A DNA stretch of 64,000 bases from Myripristis murdjan (lineage: Eukaryota; Chordata; Actinopteri; Holocentriformes; Holocentridae), in the NCBI RefSeq assembly GCF_902150065.1, contig NC_043986.1, positions 14,164,890 through 14,228,889 of the forward strand, given 5' to 3'. The notes under the pieces are model-generated. The model was not told the origin of the DNA. It did no database searches and saw only the letters and a list, made by a program, of their open reading frames with translations. Below, piece by piece: positions 48,301-62,500 of the stretch. The position numbers and the translations under genes were made by a program. Within the stretch, counting starts at the first letter, position 1. Every line of letters begins with the position of its first letter.

Positions 48301-51300
48301 GTAATGCGATGAGAAAGTGGTCAGTGTAAAGCAAAACTTGTCTCCATGTAGAGTGAGATGTCATTGAAGCTGCATGATGATTGCATTACATGATTGCAGT
48401 GATCTGGCTGTACTTAAACCTAAACTCATCAAGATTAGTCAGATAAAAGTCATAAATTTGTACTTTCCAAAATTTATATGGAGTCCATAATGTACAAGTG
48501 TTGGTTTGTTGAAAGGAATGTGATTATGTTTTCAGCTGCTAATGCCCCGAGATGAGAACCTGGAGGAATTCTGGATTGACTTTAACCTTGGCAGCCACAG
48601 TATCTCCTTTTACTTCTCTCTGTCTGATGAGGAGGTGCGAGATAGGAGGTGTTGAGATATTTAGACAAGTTAAAAAGGGCTGTTAATTTACATTTGCGTA
48701 ATGAATTGCACAGGTTGAAATAACTTTGTGTGGCTTGTATTTTTTTCCTTCACATAGGAGAGCAAGTGGGACACGTTGTGCATCAGCGAGAACGAAGTCC
48801 AAAGCTACACTGTCACAGGTTATTACTTCACAATTATCACTCAATTAGTTTCTCTCTTAACTCTTTTACTACAACAAAGCGGCTAAATAAGTCCATTGCA
48901 CTGAAACTGGCAATGAAATTACATAGTACATTTCATTAAATTGTTGCTCATACTTAATGCCAGTGATTTTGCAACAGGTGTAAAAAACCTGTCAGTTACA
49001 CTATAGTTGTAATGATCTATGAATGAACTTGGTAATTTTATGTGCCTTGAGGTTAATCAGGAAAACCGCAAAAAGTAAAAAATGTATGTTAGCCTTGAGC
49101 GTCAATAAGATATGCACGTATGATTTGTGTGTGACTACTTGGGGCTCTAGTTTCCCGGCACAGTGCAGGGTGGTGCAAACTCCACCTGGCCACACCTAGT
49201 TGGCGAAGCGCAGCTGTGCTGCTCCCCTGCCTCGCCCAGTCTGCGAAACTAGAACCCCTCATGTCTATGTGTGTATCTGCTCATGTATATATCAGTGTCT
49301 AATAGTTTGACAGTGCTTTGTTTCTTTCTAGAGGAGAGCAGTAGGCATGTCTTGAGGCTGAAGTTGTCAGAGTTGGTTGTTGTGGGTGTGGTGGAGGGGG
49401 CGAACCTTACCATCCGCTTCAGCTCCTCCCTGGACATCCTGCAGGCCGCTCGCAGAATCTTTGGACACATCAAGGAAAAAGTAGAGAAGCCATGGCTCAT
49501 TTGCTCTGTCCCAGTTTATCACAATGCAGAAAAAGGATATTCCTCATAAGTTTTCTTAGCAGTACTGCAGCTTTTATTGCTAAATGTGGAATACATATTA
49601 TTGATTAGAAGAAGTTCATTTATCGTAGATTTGGCATATGAAAGAACTGGGCATCTTTTCAAAAGAAATAGGACATTTTGACACAGCACATAGTTTAATT
49701 AATTTGTCAATCTTAAGGATTTGTTCACTGTGGTGTAACTTGTATCAGCTTGCATAACCATAAAACTGCAGCATTCTTGCTTCTGTTCCAGGTAGTCAAG
49801 AGTGTGCTCGTGTTAAAATGTGTTTTCCCTCAACTGATGCCTGGTGAGGTTGATCAGATTTCATTAACATGCTTCTCTCCCTGTCAGAGTGTTGTAGGCA
49901 AGGGCAGCACATCTGTAGTTAAGACATCAGTGAAGATCGTAATGGAGGAGAGCAACTCCCAGGTAAACAATGGCCTCAAGAGATAAGAGTGGTCGTTATG
50001 TCTCAAATTGGCAACAGAAGTACTTGGAATAGCTCTGTAAGTGTAACTGGTACTGAATTCTTGAATCATTTGTCTGTTGACAACAATGCTACCGAATGCC
50101 ACTGTCTCCATACAGGCTTTTGTTCCAGAGAGCCAGATGTCTCCCAGTCAAAGTGAGAGGAACAGTGCTCCCTTCTGTTTACCTTGCCCAGTTGCACCCT
50201 TGCAGGTGAAAGAGTTTTTTTATACAAAATATTCGGCATTACTGTGTAAAGTAATGCAACATATAGTTTTTCCACTTTGATGGTGTGTATGTTTATCATA
50301 TTTTACAGTGTCTGAAGACATTCTGTTGAAAAGTATGAAGCCGACCTTGTTTAGAGTTGTATAATGTAATTTCAGAGATGTAATTTCAGCTAATACAAGA
50401 CAAACCTGAGTGGATCACGAGTTTCAGCTACATCTCACTAGACTCTATTCACAACTGATAAAAGTCCTCAGCCATGCTCCCCTGGCTGGGTGGGCTGGAA
50501 TGCATCTCATGTTATTGGGATAAAAGATAAACTCTTTAGTCAGTTAATGTAATTGAAGATGCTTTTCAAAACCAACATTTTTTTAAATTAAGCTTTAACC
50601 TAATCACTTTAATTAAATATAAAAGTTTAATTAAACATAAAACTTGATCAGTGTCTAGAAATTGTAGTTTCTTGATCATTAAATTTTTAAATGTTACTCC
50701 TATATCTGTAATGTTACAGTTTTTGTATTTTTATAGACTGGCAGAGACTCAGTCAAGTCATTAGGTTTGAATCATTTATACAAAATTTAACAACATTTAA
50801 GTTTTGTACATTTTGTTAGGTGGCCAGTGTTAATGTAGTGAGATTTTAATATTTCATTAAAAAATACATCTCATAACTCGGAATCTCACACTGAAGAATA
50901 TGTATGTTAAGGTCTCACCCTACCTCTGCTACAGTAATCGTGTGTGTGTCTGTGTTATAAATTTCTTGAACAAGATCCACATTTATTATTGACTTTGAAC
51001 TTTATAAAAAATATTCATAACATACTGATCAAAAAGAACAAAATTCTGACCAAAAAGTACAAAATCTAATGTCGTTTGTTTGATTTATGCAAAAAAGGAA
51101 AAAATAAATTGCAATCTTCATTTTGGTCTTTTAATTTAAAGATCTGTGCTTCATTTCCGCCAGCCTAGCCACAGAGTCTGTGCATCTGCACCTAGATACT
51201 ATTTGACATTATGGCTGTATCTAAAAGACTTATGTTTCTCTGTGCAGATGGTGTCTCCAGCCAAAAGGAGGATCTCAGAGTCAACCTACATCACCAGCAG

Positions 51301-53598
51301 TGCAGGAACAAGTGTGCATGGTGCCAGTCCCTTCTCTGTTATTCCATCAAGTAAGTGACAGCAGAAACTGCATTAGATACAGCTCTTGTAGAATCAGGCA
51401 TCAGCATAATTTTATTAAGCTCAGGGACGTAGAGGTTTGCCACTTGTTCAACTTTTTTTTGTCATCTGGTAGTTTCACCCAACTGTCTTTGATATGATTC
51501 CCTCAAACTACCAACTACTCAGCATTTTATGATAATCAGGTTGAGAAAAAAAAATCACTTTTTTCTGATTTTGTTTCCTGTGTGCAACGTGTATTTGCGT
51601 TCATAATAAACCAAACTTAGTTGTTTTTAATGATTAAAAACAGTTTTCACCTATACTGTACATGAATAAAATAGTGTGTACAAACAAACTAAAGCTTGTA
51701 GTTTAAACAAAATATAACTTAATGCTTTTTCCCCTGTCAGAGACTTCTCACAGGGTTAAAGGGAAGACACCTCTGGAGAAGGGCTGTTCATATGATAGGC
51801 AGGGTGAAAAATACCTGGCAAAGCAAGGGGCAACTGTGCAGACCTCCAGAAGAGGCATAAATCCTAGTAGTTCAGTGACAGGTGGTGTAAGGGACCAGGT
51901 ATGATGGAAACATGTCTGCATATACAGTATTGTGTTTGGTTCTTATTAATGGCAGCTTTCACTGAAAGAAAAGTGCAAAATGTGACTTGCTGTTGACAAG
52001 ATGTGATATTGTTGATGTTATAGTCTTTCACTGTTTTTATGTTACTTTCCTTTACACAGAGTGATACTTCCAAACAGGTCACCAGAACTGAAGCTGAAAA
52101 ATACAGAAAGGTAGCATTACCAAATTATATTGTTTTTAAATACCTGAATTGTCACCAGTATTATTTATGATTATTTACTGTATGATTCTTTATAAGATAA
52201 TAACATTCATCTAGTGATAATGTATTAATTATAAATATTATAAAGTGCACAGTAAATTAGACACCAATTAAACACCATATCACACACAACACCTGGAATT
52301 TGTGCAGTCAGTGTGACACTGTTTACACCACAGTGGAGGTGGGCAATAGCTATTGGCAGTCTAAGCTATTTGTATGAATATCTCAGGGTTCCCACAGGTC
52401 ATGGAATTTTGGGAAAGTCATGGAATTTTGTCAGCCTCAGTTACAAAAATCAGCCACTTGTCATTCACCAAACTCTGTTTATTTTACATTGGGTTCACAT
52501 AATGTTAACAATTTTGAAAATAAGGCATTTAACGCATGAACACCTCTTTTGTTCAAACAGAATAAACTCTAGTAACATCTTTAAATCTGAAGTGTGTTTA
52601 AAATTTTCATCACAGAAAAAAAGTCATGTTCATCTATATACACTCCTGATCAAAATTTTAAGACCTGTTGAGAAATTGCAAGAATTTACATTTTGCACTG
52701 TTGGATCTTAAGAAGGTTTTAAGTAGAGCTTCAAAATGCAAAAAGAAGAAATGGGAGTGAGACAAAAAAAATTTGAGTAAGCAATTTATTGCAAACAACC
52801 ATTAAACTGAAATAGGCTGTTCTGTCCTGTTGGCATCAGGAGGTCATGACAGTGTGGATACCTGACAGAAGATGACTCTGAATCCACATTTTTGCGAAGA
52901 TTTGGGCTTTTAAAGGCTGTGGTCTTAAACTTTTGATCAGTTCAGTTTAATGGTTGTTTGCAATAAATTGCTTACTCTTTTTTTTTTTTGTCTCACTCCC
53001 ATTTCTTCTTTTTGCATTTTGATGCTCTACTTAGAACCTTCTTAAGATCCAATAGTGCAAAATGTAAATTCTTGTAATTTCTCAACTGGTCTTAAAATTT
53101 CGATCACGAGTGTAGGTCATGGAAATTCAACATTTAGTCATGGGCAGTGATGAAAAACTAAGGGAATTTTGCATTTGATGGCAACCATGACATCTGTGCT
53201 GTAGCACAGTACCGCAGTATGTATCTAATGTGTAGCGCCTAACCATTTTAATGGCAAGTGAGGTATAGTTACCCCACTGTATGTCATAAGCCGCTGTTGT
53301 GTCTGTGCTTGATCTATAGAACATCCCATTGAAAAACGCAGTGGCGATGGTTCTAGCTGAACAGGGGAGAGAAGGGGAGCCTCTGGGTATGTTTTCACTA
53401 GTCTGATTGTCACTATAACCCTGCCTAGGAATACAGCAATGTTATTCCGCAGTGAGCCCAACACTGGCCATCTTTTTCTTACAGACCAAGGTTTTGTGCC
53501 TGACTCACAACCAACCATGAAAACTGAGAGAAGAATGTGAGTATTGTGAGTTACCTCCACACCACAAATTCACTCCAGAAACCTTACTTTGGATTTGT

Positions 53599-53635
<37 letters not shown>

Positions 53636-53655
53636 TGTGCGTCTGTGTCTGCGTG

Positions 53656-53715
<60 letters not shown>

Positions 53716-56700
53716 TGTGCGCGCACGCGTGCCTGGATCTGGGTGTGTGCATATTTTTCTACTCATATCTGTGTGTCTTCACTGTAGATATTCTCACTGC
53801 AACAAACTGGCAGTGTCTGAGATGTTAATGATGCCCACACAGAAAATCAATTCTCTGTCCAAACCTGGTAAGGACGAACTGTTTCCAATATGTTTGCTAT
53901 GTCTAAGTGATCTGCATCCTGGACATTAATAGCACACATCAGGAGTCAAAGCAAAATTGCTATTTGTCCTACCTTTTACATTCAGTTATAATATATAATT
54001 AATATATATATAATAGTATATATATATAATAGTTATTTTATTTTATTTTTTATATTGCATTTTGCTTTGTAGAGCCAAGCCCAAGTCTAGATAAACAGCA
54101 GGAGTGTCCATCCTCAGCCACAAGAGTTTCAATTCCAGGCTTAGGGCCGGTCAACCAACAGCAGTTCCACAAAGAGCTCACCGAGCGCCTAAAGAAGGTC
54201 TTCAACGAGAGGAACCAAGCTCCTACGCCTCACAAAGTAGCTGAACCCCAAGGAAATAAATCAGAGGTTAGAGAGGATTCTTGGGGCAGAGGCCCTGCAG
54301 ACCAGTGTGACTCCACATGGGAAGCGTCCAAAGAGCCCCAGAAGCAGCAGGCACAAAGAAAGTACCTGACCAAAGAGAGTAAAGACCAGAAGTCTGTGAA
54401 GGCAGATCTTGTTGCAGTCAAAGCCCCAGCCAAAGCTATCCCACCTAATGTCCTACAGGAGAGAATAACACCCAACCTTAAGGTTATAGCTACAAGGCCC
54501 CTCTCCAGCAAGGAGAAGGTATGAGTTGACTTGTATGTGGATCTTTGGCTACACGGTAGTAGGTCAGCTATTTAATTCAGTACTTTTAGGCAAAATTTGT
54601 ATATCTATCTAGTAAATGTGCAGTAATGAAAGACTATCCTTTTTCTTCTGAAATGTGAAAAAATAGACAACAGAATTACTTAGATATTACACACATATTA
54701 AATACAAATATATAAACACATTGGCAAACCATCTTGCAGTTCATAGCATTCTGTTAGATCCCCACAGTGGTAGTTCTATTTTTTCATTATTTTTTAAGAA
54801 TTGTGAACAATTCTAAGTAAAGGATTTTATATTGTTTCATGCCAAAGTCACAGTGATTTATTGTGTTTATTGCTTTTAGCAGACCAATGCAGTTGAATTG
54901 GCAAAATGCACCATCAGTGTGTTGATGCTATGAGTGAACCTTTACACCAGTAATTGAGATGTATTCTATCATGCACCATGTATTTAGGAGAAAAGTGGGC
55001 TATCCATGTGTAGGCTATTAATGACGTAGGAGCATCTGCATATTGCGCCCTATGTTTTTACTGTCTCCACCCAGAGAAATTCAGAGGTTGCAGGCAGCAT
55101 GGTGAAACTCATCTCTAGCCATTACAAAAGTAACACCTACTCCACAGCTAAAGCCACAACAGACAACACCCCTCCATTACGGATCCCTCAACCTGCTAAC
55201 AAGTACTGTGATGATGCTATGGTTGCTTAATGTTATGCTGTAGAAGTATGCTATGAATTCATAACCAGATGGACAATGGTAGTAATAGACTGTTGGACAA
55301 CAGCAGTAGACTGTTGGAGCATGGTGTCTTGGCCAGGATGAGCACTATGCTATTAAATAATTTTTTCCTTTTTTGTAATAGGTCAATCTTTGATAAGAGC
55401 TGTTTCCCAACTGCTAAAGTAAGTGACCAGGGTACTCAGGATAATAACTTAAATTTGCTATTTAAGTTATTACCCTGCTGGATTCCCTAAAGGTGTGTCT
55501 TTTTCTGTTGTAGAGAGGAAAATCCAGAGCTTCGGGCATAATAGACTCCCACAACAAACCCCGAAAAAACTCTTTACAGCAGAGGTAATATGATCCTGCA
55601 AAAAGATTTGAGGTGTATTTTAGCATTTCAGGTTCTTTGGTGGGGTTTATATCATGCTTTTCCTTTGCCGTTGTACAGAGAAGACATTTTTGCGTTCAGG
55701 AGTGATTCTCCATTTAAAATTGGGGTAAGTAATACTTTTGTCTGTTATGTTTAAATGGTCCGCTAATTGGCATGATGTTGCAACAGTTTAAGAGGTGTGT
55801 TTTTATTGCTCTTTAGGGAAAGGATACACTTATTATTGGGTCCTCTGCCTTATCGAGCAGGTAAGTCTAATTATTAAGAATGGCCTATAGGCTTTGCTGA
55901 AACTGCACCATTTTGTAGTATTAAAAAGTCTAATTTCATTGTGGTGATGTTGTTTCATAGTGGCATTCGTGACTCCTGGACACTCCCCAGCACAACCAAG
56001 AAAGGAAAACCTGTGGCAGAAGTATATCTTCATAACAGTAGTGTCATGAGCATATTCTATCAGAGACATGTCTTTATGTATGTGTGTCAGAGTGTCAGAT
56101 TGGGACAAAATTCAAACTGGAGGTACTGAAACTGAATCATGAGGCTTGCTGCACATACTTCTCTCTTATTCATCTTTTACCTTGTGTGCAGCAGGGCAAG
56201 CGTTACGTGAAGAAGCACCTGTTCAGTGACACAGACACAGATAATGCTATGACTGAGGTCAGCTGGCTAAAAGAGTCCAGCAGGAGGCCCAAACCCCAAG
56301 TTGCAAAATACTCCAGGCAGGCGCCTCCCAAGACTAAGCCTCTGCTACTTGATACAACACGTAGGCTTTATGCTTTACACTTGAAATGCGCACTCCTCCA
56401 TGCTGATGTTACCATGATTTAGGAAAATGAATGTTTCCTTAAGGGGAATTTGCTTGCATTCATTGCAGATGTATCCCTTGATTTACTCTCTCCTCCAAAA
56501 CCTGGAAAGGGGAAGACCAAAACCAGTAAGGTAGGGCAGTGTAGTTTTTCTAGTTTGTCTTACCATTCTTGTTAAAGTATGTGCCACAAGCCCAGGATGC
56601 ACTACCTGTAGTTAGCCACAGTGTGTCACTGTTGTTTTACCAGAAGACATGGGGGGAAAAGAAGGCTGCGGAGCAGCTAGGGGAGACAGCAGCAGCTTCC

Positions 56701-59544
56701 AGCAGACAAGGAGCAGCAGGCAGGAGGCCCCAGAGAGCTGCAGCCACCACTGCCAAGAGCTACAAGGAGCCCGACACAGACGACAGCCAATCAGAATCAG
56801 AGAAGCCTCCTGCTTCCAAGGCAACGGTTTCCATTTGCTGTATATCTGTTCCTATAGATATACCATGTCAATTACATTAATTCCTTATCCTTTTTTGAAA
56901 CAGTGCAGAAGTAATAACCTAGAACTGAGGTCTCTTTTAACATGTATATGTTGGTATTTAGTATTTTTGTATTATTAAATACTGGGTATCTGCTGATACC
57001 AAATATGCATTAGGTATTTTTGTAATGAATCGAGAAATGTTTGTTTTAAGACACACTTTGTAAAGTAAATATCCAATTAGTCCAATGGATGGTTAGACTT
57101 GGTAAGACTGGCACGACATCTGAACTCAAATGTATGGTGAAAATAACAGTGGTTGCATCTTTAATGCAATCCAGGATGTTTTCACATACAGTTTTTGCTG
57201 TTATGAGGCTCTTAATGTTAATGGAATGTAATATTTGCAGTATAGGCACAGACTGCTTTTGATCTACATGTGAGAAAGCAAAGTTCAAATAGGGTTTCTT
57301 CAAGTGCTGATTATAGTATTGTAATTCACTCTAATAATGCCACTCTACTAATGAAACACTGTTTACATTACAGTAAAGTTTTTGAATTTCATTGAAAAAA
57401 CTAAAAGTGAACAAATTAGAGGTTGATCAGTCAGTGTGTAACCTGAATGATACAACATTTTGTGAGGTCAGCTTAGTTTCAGATACTGGATATTGAATTG
57501 GTACATTCCGACTTTTTGCTCCGAAGAAAAACTGAGATTTAGTTTAAGGCCAGTGGGAGAACATATGGTCCTAGAAGCAGGGGATTGAACCATTTTGGTA
57601 TTTCTTGACACAAATTTAGTACTGTTTTATGTAAAACTAGACCAATGACAAGTAATTGCTATTACTGTAGACAAATTGCAAATTTTGTTTATCCGCCAAT
57701 CAAAGTAGTCCTCTGTTGCTCAGTTGCAGAAAACTTGTCATAAGGCTGCTCAGGTTAAGAAGACAAAGACTACCCTGAGCAAAGAGCCCACCAAAAACTA
57801 TAGGAGGCTGGAAAGCAGTGACTCAGACACAAAGCAGCCACCTGCTCCCCAGGTAGAAGCCTTCCACATTTCGTGTGCTGTCCACATAAACTTTTTGAGA
57901 CACATTACATTGTTAGATTGAGCTGATATATGTTAACCTCATTGTACATGCTGCAAAGCATGAACATTTTATACTATATCAGAAAATATTTCACAGTGTG
58001 TTTGGACTGATTGTGGGATGTATGAGATGGTTTGTTTGCATCTGTGTACCAGTTTCATGCAGCGAGCTGACTATTTAGGTTTGTTGACCAGTTAGTACTC
58101 ATTAACTACCATTCATCAAAACAAGTGTAAAAAGGTGAATAAAATTACCTCAGAGTTTACCATCAGACACTTGCATAGATGTAACTTCAAGAATTGTGTA
58201 GTTTTGAATGGTTGTAATCAAAGCAAACTATTGTTCATGAAATAAAATAACCCCAGGTAAGAGATCTGATTGGCTGCTGGAGTCCCATAAACACAAAAGG
58301 CTCTGCTATAGACCACAATGATTTGATAGCCAACTGTTGCAGCACATAATATTCTGTTCTTTTTTTGTTTGTTTGTTTGTTTTTTTGTTTACCTGACAGG
58401 AATGCTTGGTGAGTCCGCAGGGAAAATATGACAAAACTTACCAGGAAATTGCTGCGGTGAAGAGGGGAAAAACACCTACCGCCAATCCTATACATACCTA
58501 TAAGGTAGGTATGGTGGTAAGATAGGTAGGTGTTTTTCTCTACTATCTACTTAGATAGTAGACTGATGATCTCAAACCTTTATTAATGAACTTTTAATGG
58601 CTCCCCTGGACCATTAATATTACCATCAGTATTAACATCAATAATAGCATGGTCCCCATGGTAATCTTGATATTTGCTCTGCAGAGATCGAGAACAAAGA
58701 ATAACAAATATTGCCTAAGTAATAAATCCCACAAAAATAATATGTTGAGGATTATATAATACAATTTCATGAAGCTAATTTCTTAAATTCTATGGGTTTG
58801 CAATAATTTTTGATATGTTGACAACTGGCAGATTACAGTTTAGTAGAACCAGGCAGTTTACAGATTTATGTCACATATACAGGATATGCAAATGTGAACA
58901 ATTAGCTTTGTGATTTATCTAAAACATGTAAAAGTGTTCTTCAATAGCTTTACACATGATCAGTTATATAGGTGCAAGATACGTATACCGATTGTGTGAT
59001 TATGTGGTGGATAATGTTGATCTTACCAACCAAAGAATGCCATACTACAGTTAATAAGAAAATGTGACTGGACAGTGAGAGGATGTAAGCATCACTATGG
59101 AATCAAAATATATATTTTTTTTATTTTTTATCATCCTATCCAACAGAAAACTCAGAAGATTTGTCAAGAAACTGCTAACTTAAATAAGAAAAAGATCATC
59201 CATGCCAAAGACCAGATTACTGTACAAAAGGATTCTTGGGCTGCCCGCCTGGCCTCTCGCTCTCCCTCCCCTCCTTCCATTGAGAGGATGAGATGTAAGA
59301 CAGTCTATGGAAGAACACACACATCAGCATCAGAGTTACATAATGGCCATTTAACCCTCTTGGTATCAGCTGTAGCCAATATATTGTTTGCTGGGGGTTT
59401 CATTGTAGGTTATAAGGCTGTAGATATAATTGAATATCCCTTGTCAAACTTTGCTAGCTAGTAAAAGTAGAGATGTAAGCTTTCGTCTACGGAAATTAAT
59501 TTACATTTGTTGTTTAAACTACAGTCAGGTCCAAAAGTCTAGTT

Positions 59545-59586
<42 letters not shown>

Positions 59587-62500
59587 GGTGCTTCTTTTTC
59601 TGGAATACATTGCTGCAAATATGCAAACATGAGAAATGCTCATGAAATTTTAATATAATATCTTGTTCATATATCATTTGGTAGGGTTTTCTCAAATTGT
59701 TGTAACACTATACATTTCATTGAAATATTAACACATTTATACTCCTGATACAGTGTAGGTTGTTGTTGTCTTGGCTAATACCAGGTATTGGCTAAGGTGA
59801 CATGGTCCACTTTGTGTTATTGTTGCTACCGCTGGAGCTTTAACTTTGAATAGGACTTGAGTTGAATGATATTATGAATTTGTCTGTAATAATGTAACAA
59901 GTACTTAGTGAAGCTGTCTGGGGCCAAATTCTTTTGAGTGCTGATAAACTTTATAACCTTACCTGTTTTACATAAAAGGGGAGGTTTACTTGGCCCACCA
60001 AAAAGTTTGAGTTTGCTGAAATCCATGTAAAGCTCATAACATCTTTTTAATCAGCTTATTGCAGTTTTTACACTATTTCTGAATAATTAATCTAATCAAC
60101 TTTAAAGAGAAAATTGGAAAGTTTGTTATATAAATGACCCGATTCTTGTCTCTTTACCGTAAACTGATATGAAGAAAAGCATGTATATATCGACCTCTAC
60201 TGTATCGCCTCACCTCCTGAGGCCAGCTGTCTGAACATCTGTGCTTATTTTGGCCCCTCACAGCTGCCAAGAGGTCAGCCCCAACCTTGGATATGACGCG
60301 CTCCCCTCTTCTCAGCCCGCAGGGATCCCCTCTCCATGCATCCCCAACCCACCCCCGCCAGAACACCCCCTCACCCATCCTGCAGCTACCCAAACCACCT
60401 CGTTCTGCTGTCAGCACTAAAGGAAACTTCCAGGCCTCCTCCTTTTACAATGGAGAGATTAAAGGCAACAAATCAAACTCTTTATCCCATCACTCTCTCC
60501 ACTCGGTCACCCCTACAGGTCAAACCCCTTCATCTGGTGCTGCTAAGAGACCTAGTGCTGCTGAGGTAAAATAGCAGCTTTCCTGAAACCTTATTAATTG
60601 CTTAGATTATGACCCCCTTTACACCAGATATTGCAATCCAATCACATTATACCCCCCATGTGTCACTTAATTGAATCTACTTTAATTTATTAGTACATAT
60701 TAATATCATAGAATACCAGCATATTAATATCAGCTGTAATAGGGACTTCCTTTAGACTAAAACATTTTTTGTCTATTTTTTATGTATTGAAAATTTAGGG
60801 ATAATAACATGTTTCCTTTGATTTACCTCTCCTTTATAATATGCCAGGGCAGTAGTCTCAAAGTTAGAGAAGTAGGCTTATGACTTTAGAGTTGCTGGGT
60901 AAAATCCCCAGACCAGTTAGGAAAACGTGGGTGGGAAAAATTAAGAATGCTCTGACCTCCCTCAGCAACTGTTGAGATGCCCTTAAATGAGGCATTTAAA
61001 CCCTAACTGACAACAGCAGTTATGAGTAAAATAAAAGACACTAGTTTGACTGTGCATCTCCAAGATGTGAATGCATGTGACTGTACAGCACCTTAAATGT
61101 AAAGTGGGCATTACTGACTTTCCCAGGATAAATGCACAATATAATTATGGCAGCATGTGATGTTAGAATTACACATAATGTTAGGAGAGATTAAGTAGCT
61201 TGATTGAAGTGACCTATTTAACACCAGCAGAGCAGAAAATAGCGTCACAACTCTCCATCTGTCCCCTCTTAATGCATTGTGGAAAATGTCTTTATCATTT
61301 AACTGTCACTAATCTGTGACAGGCATGGTGATTAGGTAATTGCTAAACAGATTGCCACATTTTTCCCTGTCTATCATTCTCTCATCACTTTCTACCTCTT
61401 TCCATTCCTTCATTTCTCTTTCTCCAGGTAAGTCCAATCCAGCAGCCACTATCCTCAGCACCCCAGTCTCCCTTGTCCCTTTCCCCCCAGCCCCTGTTGA
61501 CATCTACAGCCTTGGAGCTGTGCAAGGCCTCCAAGGCTCCACATCCCCAGTTACACACATCTGGTAACACCCTTAACTATGACCTCCATTATGGCTCCAG
61601 TACAGTGTCTCCAGTATCCCAGGTGTTGCTGGGCCACTCCTCCACTAAGTCATCTGTACCCACCACTGGTACAAAAGGCAGACTCACTGCTGCCCTCACC
61701 CATAAAATGGAGGTAGGGAGGAATTTATTTCACCTACACTTAAACTCAAAAATCATATTTTATAGGAATCACAAATACTACTGATGTGTTGCTGGATTTA
61801 GTAATAATAATTCAACTCTAGCTGGTGGACAAATAACTGATATAGCGCTCTGTATGCTGACAGAAAACACCATCTTCAGACAGGAAACTAAAGCGTCCAC
61901 TGCAGGACATCTTAGGTAAAATACCTTTTTCATTTGTCTTGATGCTTTAAGTCACCCTCATCATTTACTTGGTAAGACAGTTATGTAATGGATGATATAA
62001 GAAACAACTTAGAACTTGTCTCATAAGCTGTGGTTTCTGTTACAGGACCCAGTCATAAGCGCCACATCTCTCATGCCTTGACCAGTTATTCAGAAGAGGA
62101 GGACATGGATGAGGGGAAGAAGGGCAAAAGGATAGGGGAGCATTCTGCTCGAATGAGGCCCAGGAAACTGTTCAAATCCAGTAAGACATTGTAAATGTAT
62201 ATAGTAAATTACAGAATCAGTCAAGATTACTATCTGTCCAGTGTAGAGCGACATCTGTCTAGCAATGACTGCATTCAGTATGCCACACTTTTGGTCTGGT
62301 ATGTACATGTGAAGCTGTTACAATCACATTCACACACTGCATTTACATACATCATTTTTATAATCCGATAGAGCTGTCATGTGAAATAATTGTTTTACAT
62401 GATACTTGTACTGTAGGTTAGCGGGATCAACTGGACATTGGCAATAAGATGTGCTGCCTAGCACACAAAAAGCAAATTTAGAAGTAGCATTGTCATAATG

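Noticed and set aside
53505-53929. Several open frames with [14 protein letters not shown] or VCVCVC repeats
   Set aside because: They are translations of the GT/GCGT microsatellite in sycp2 intron 21.
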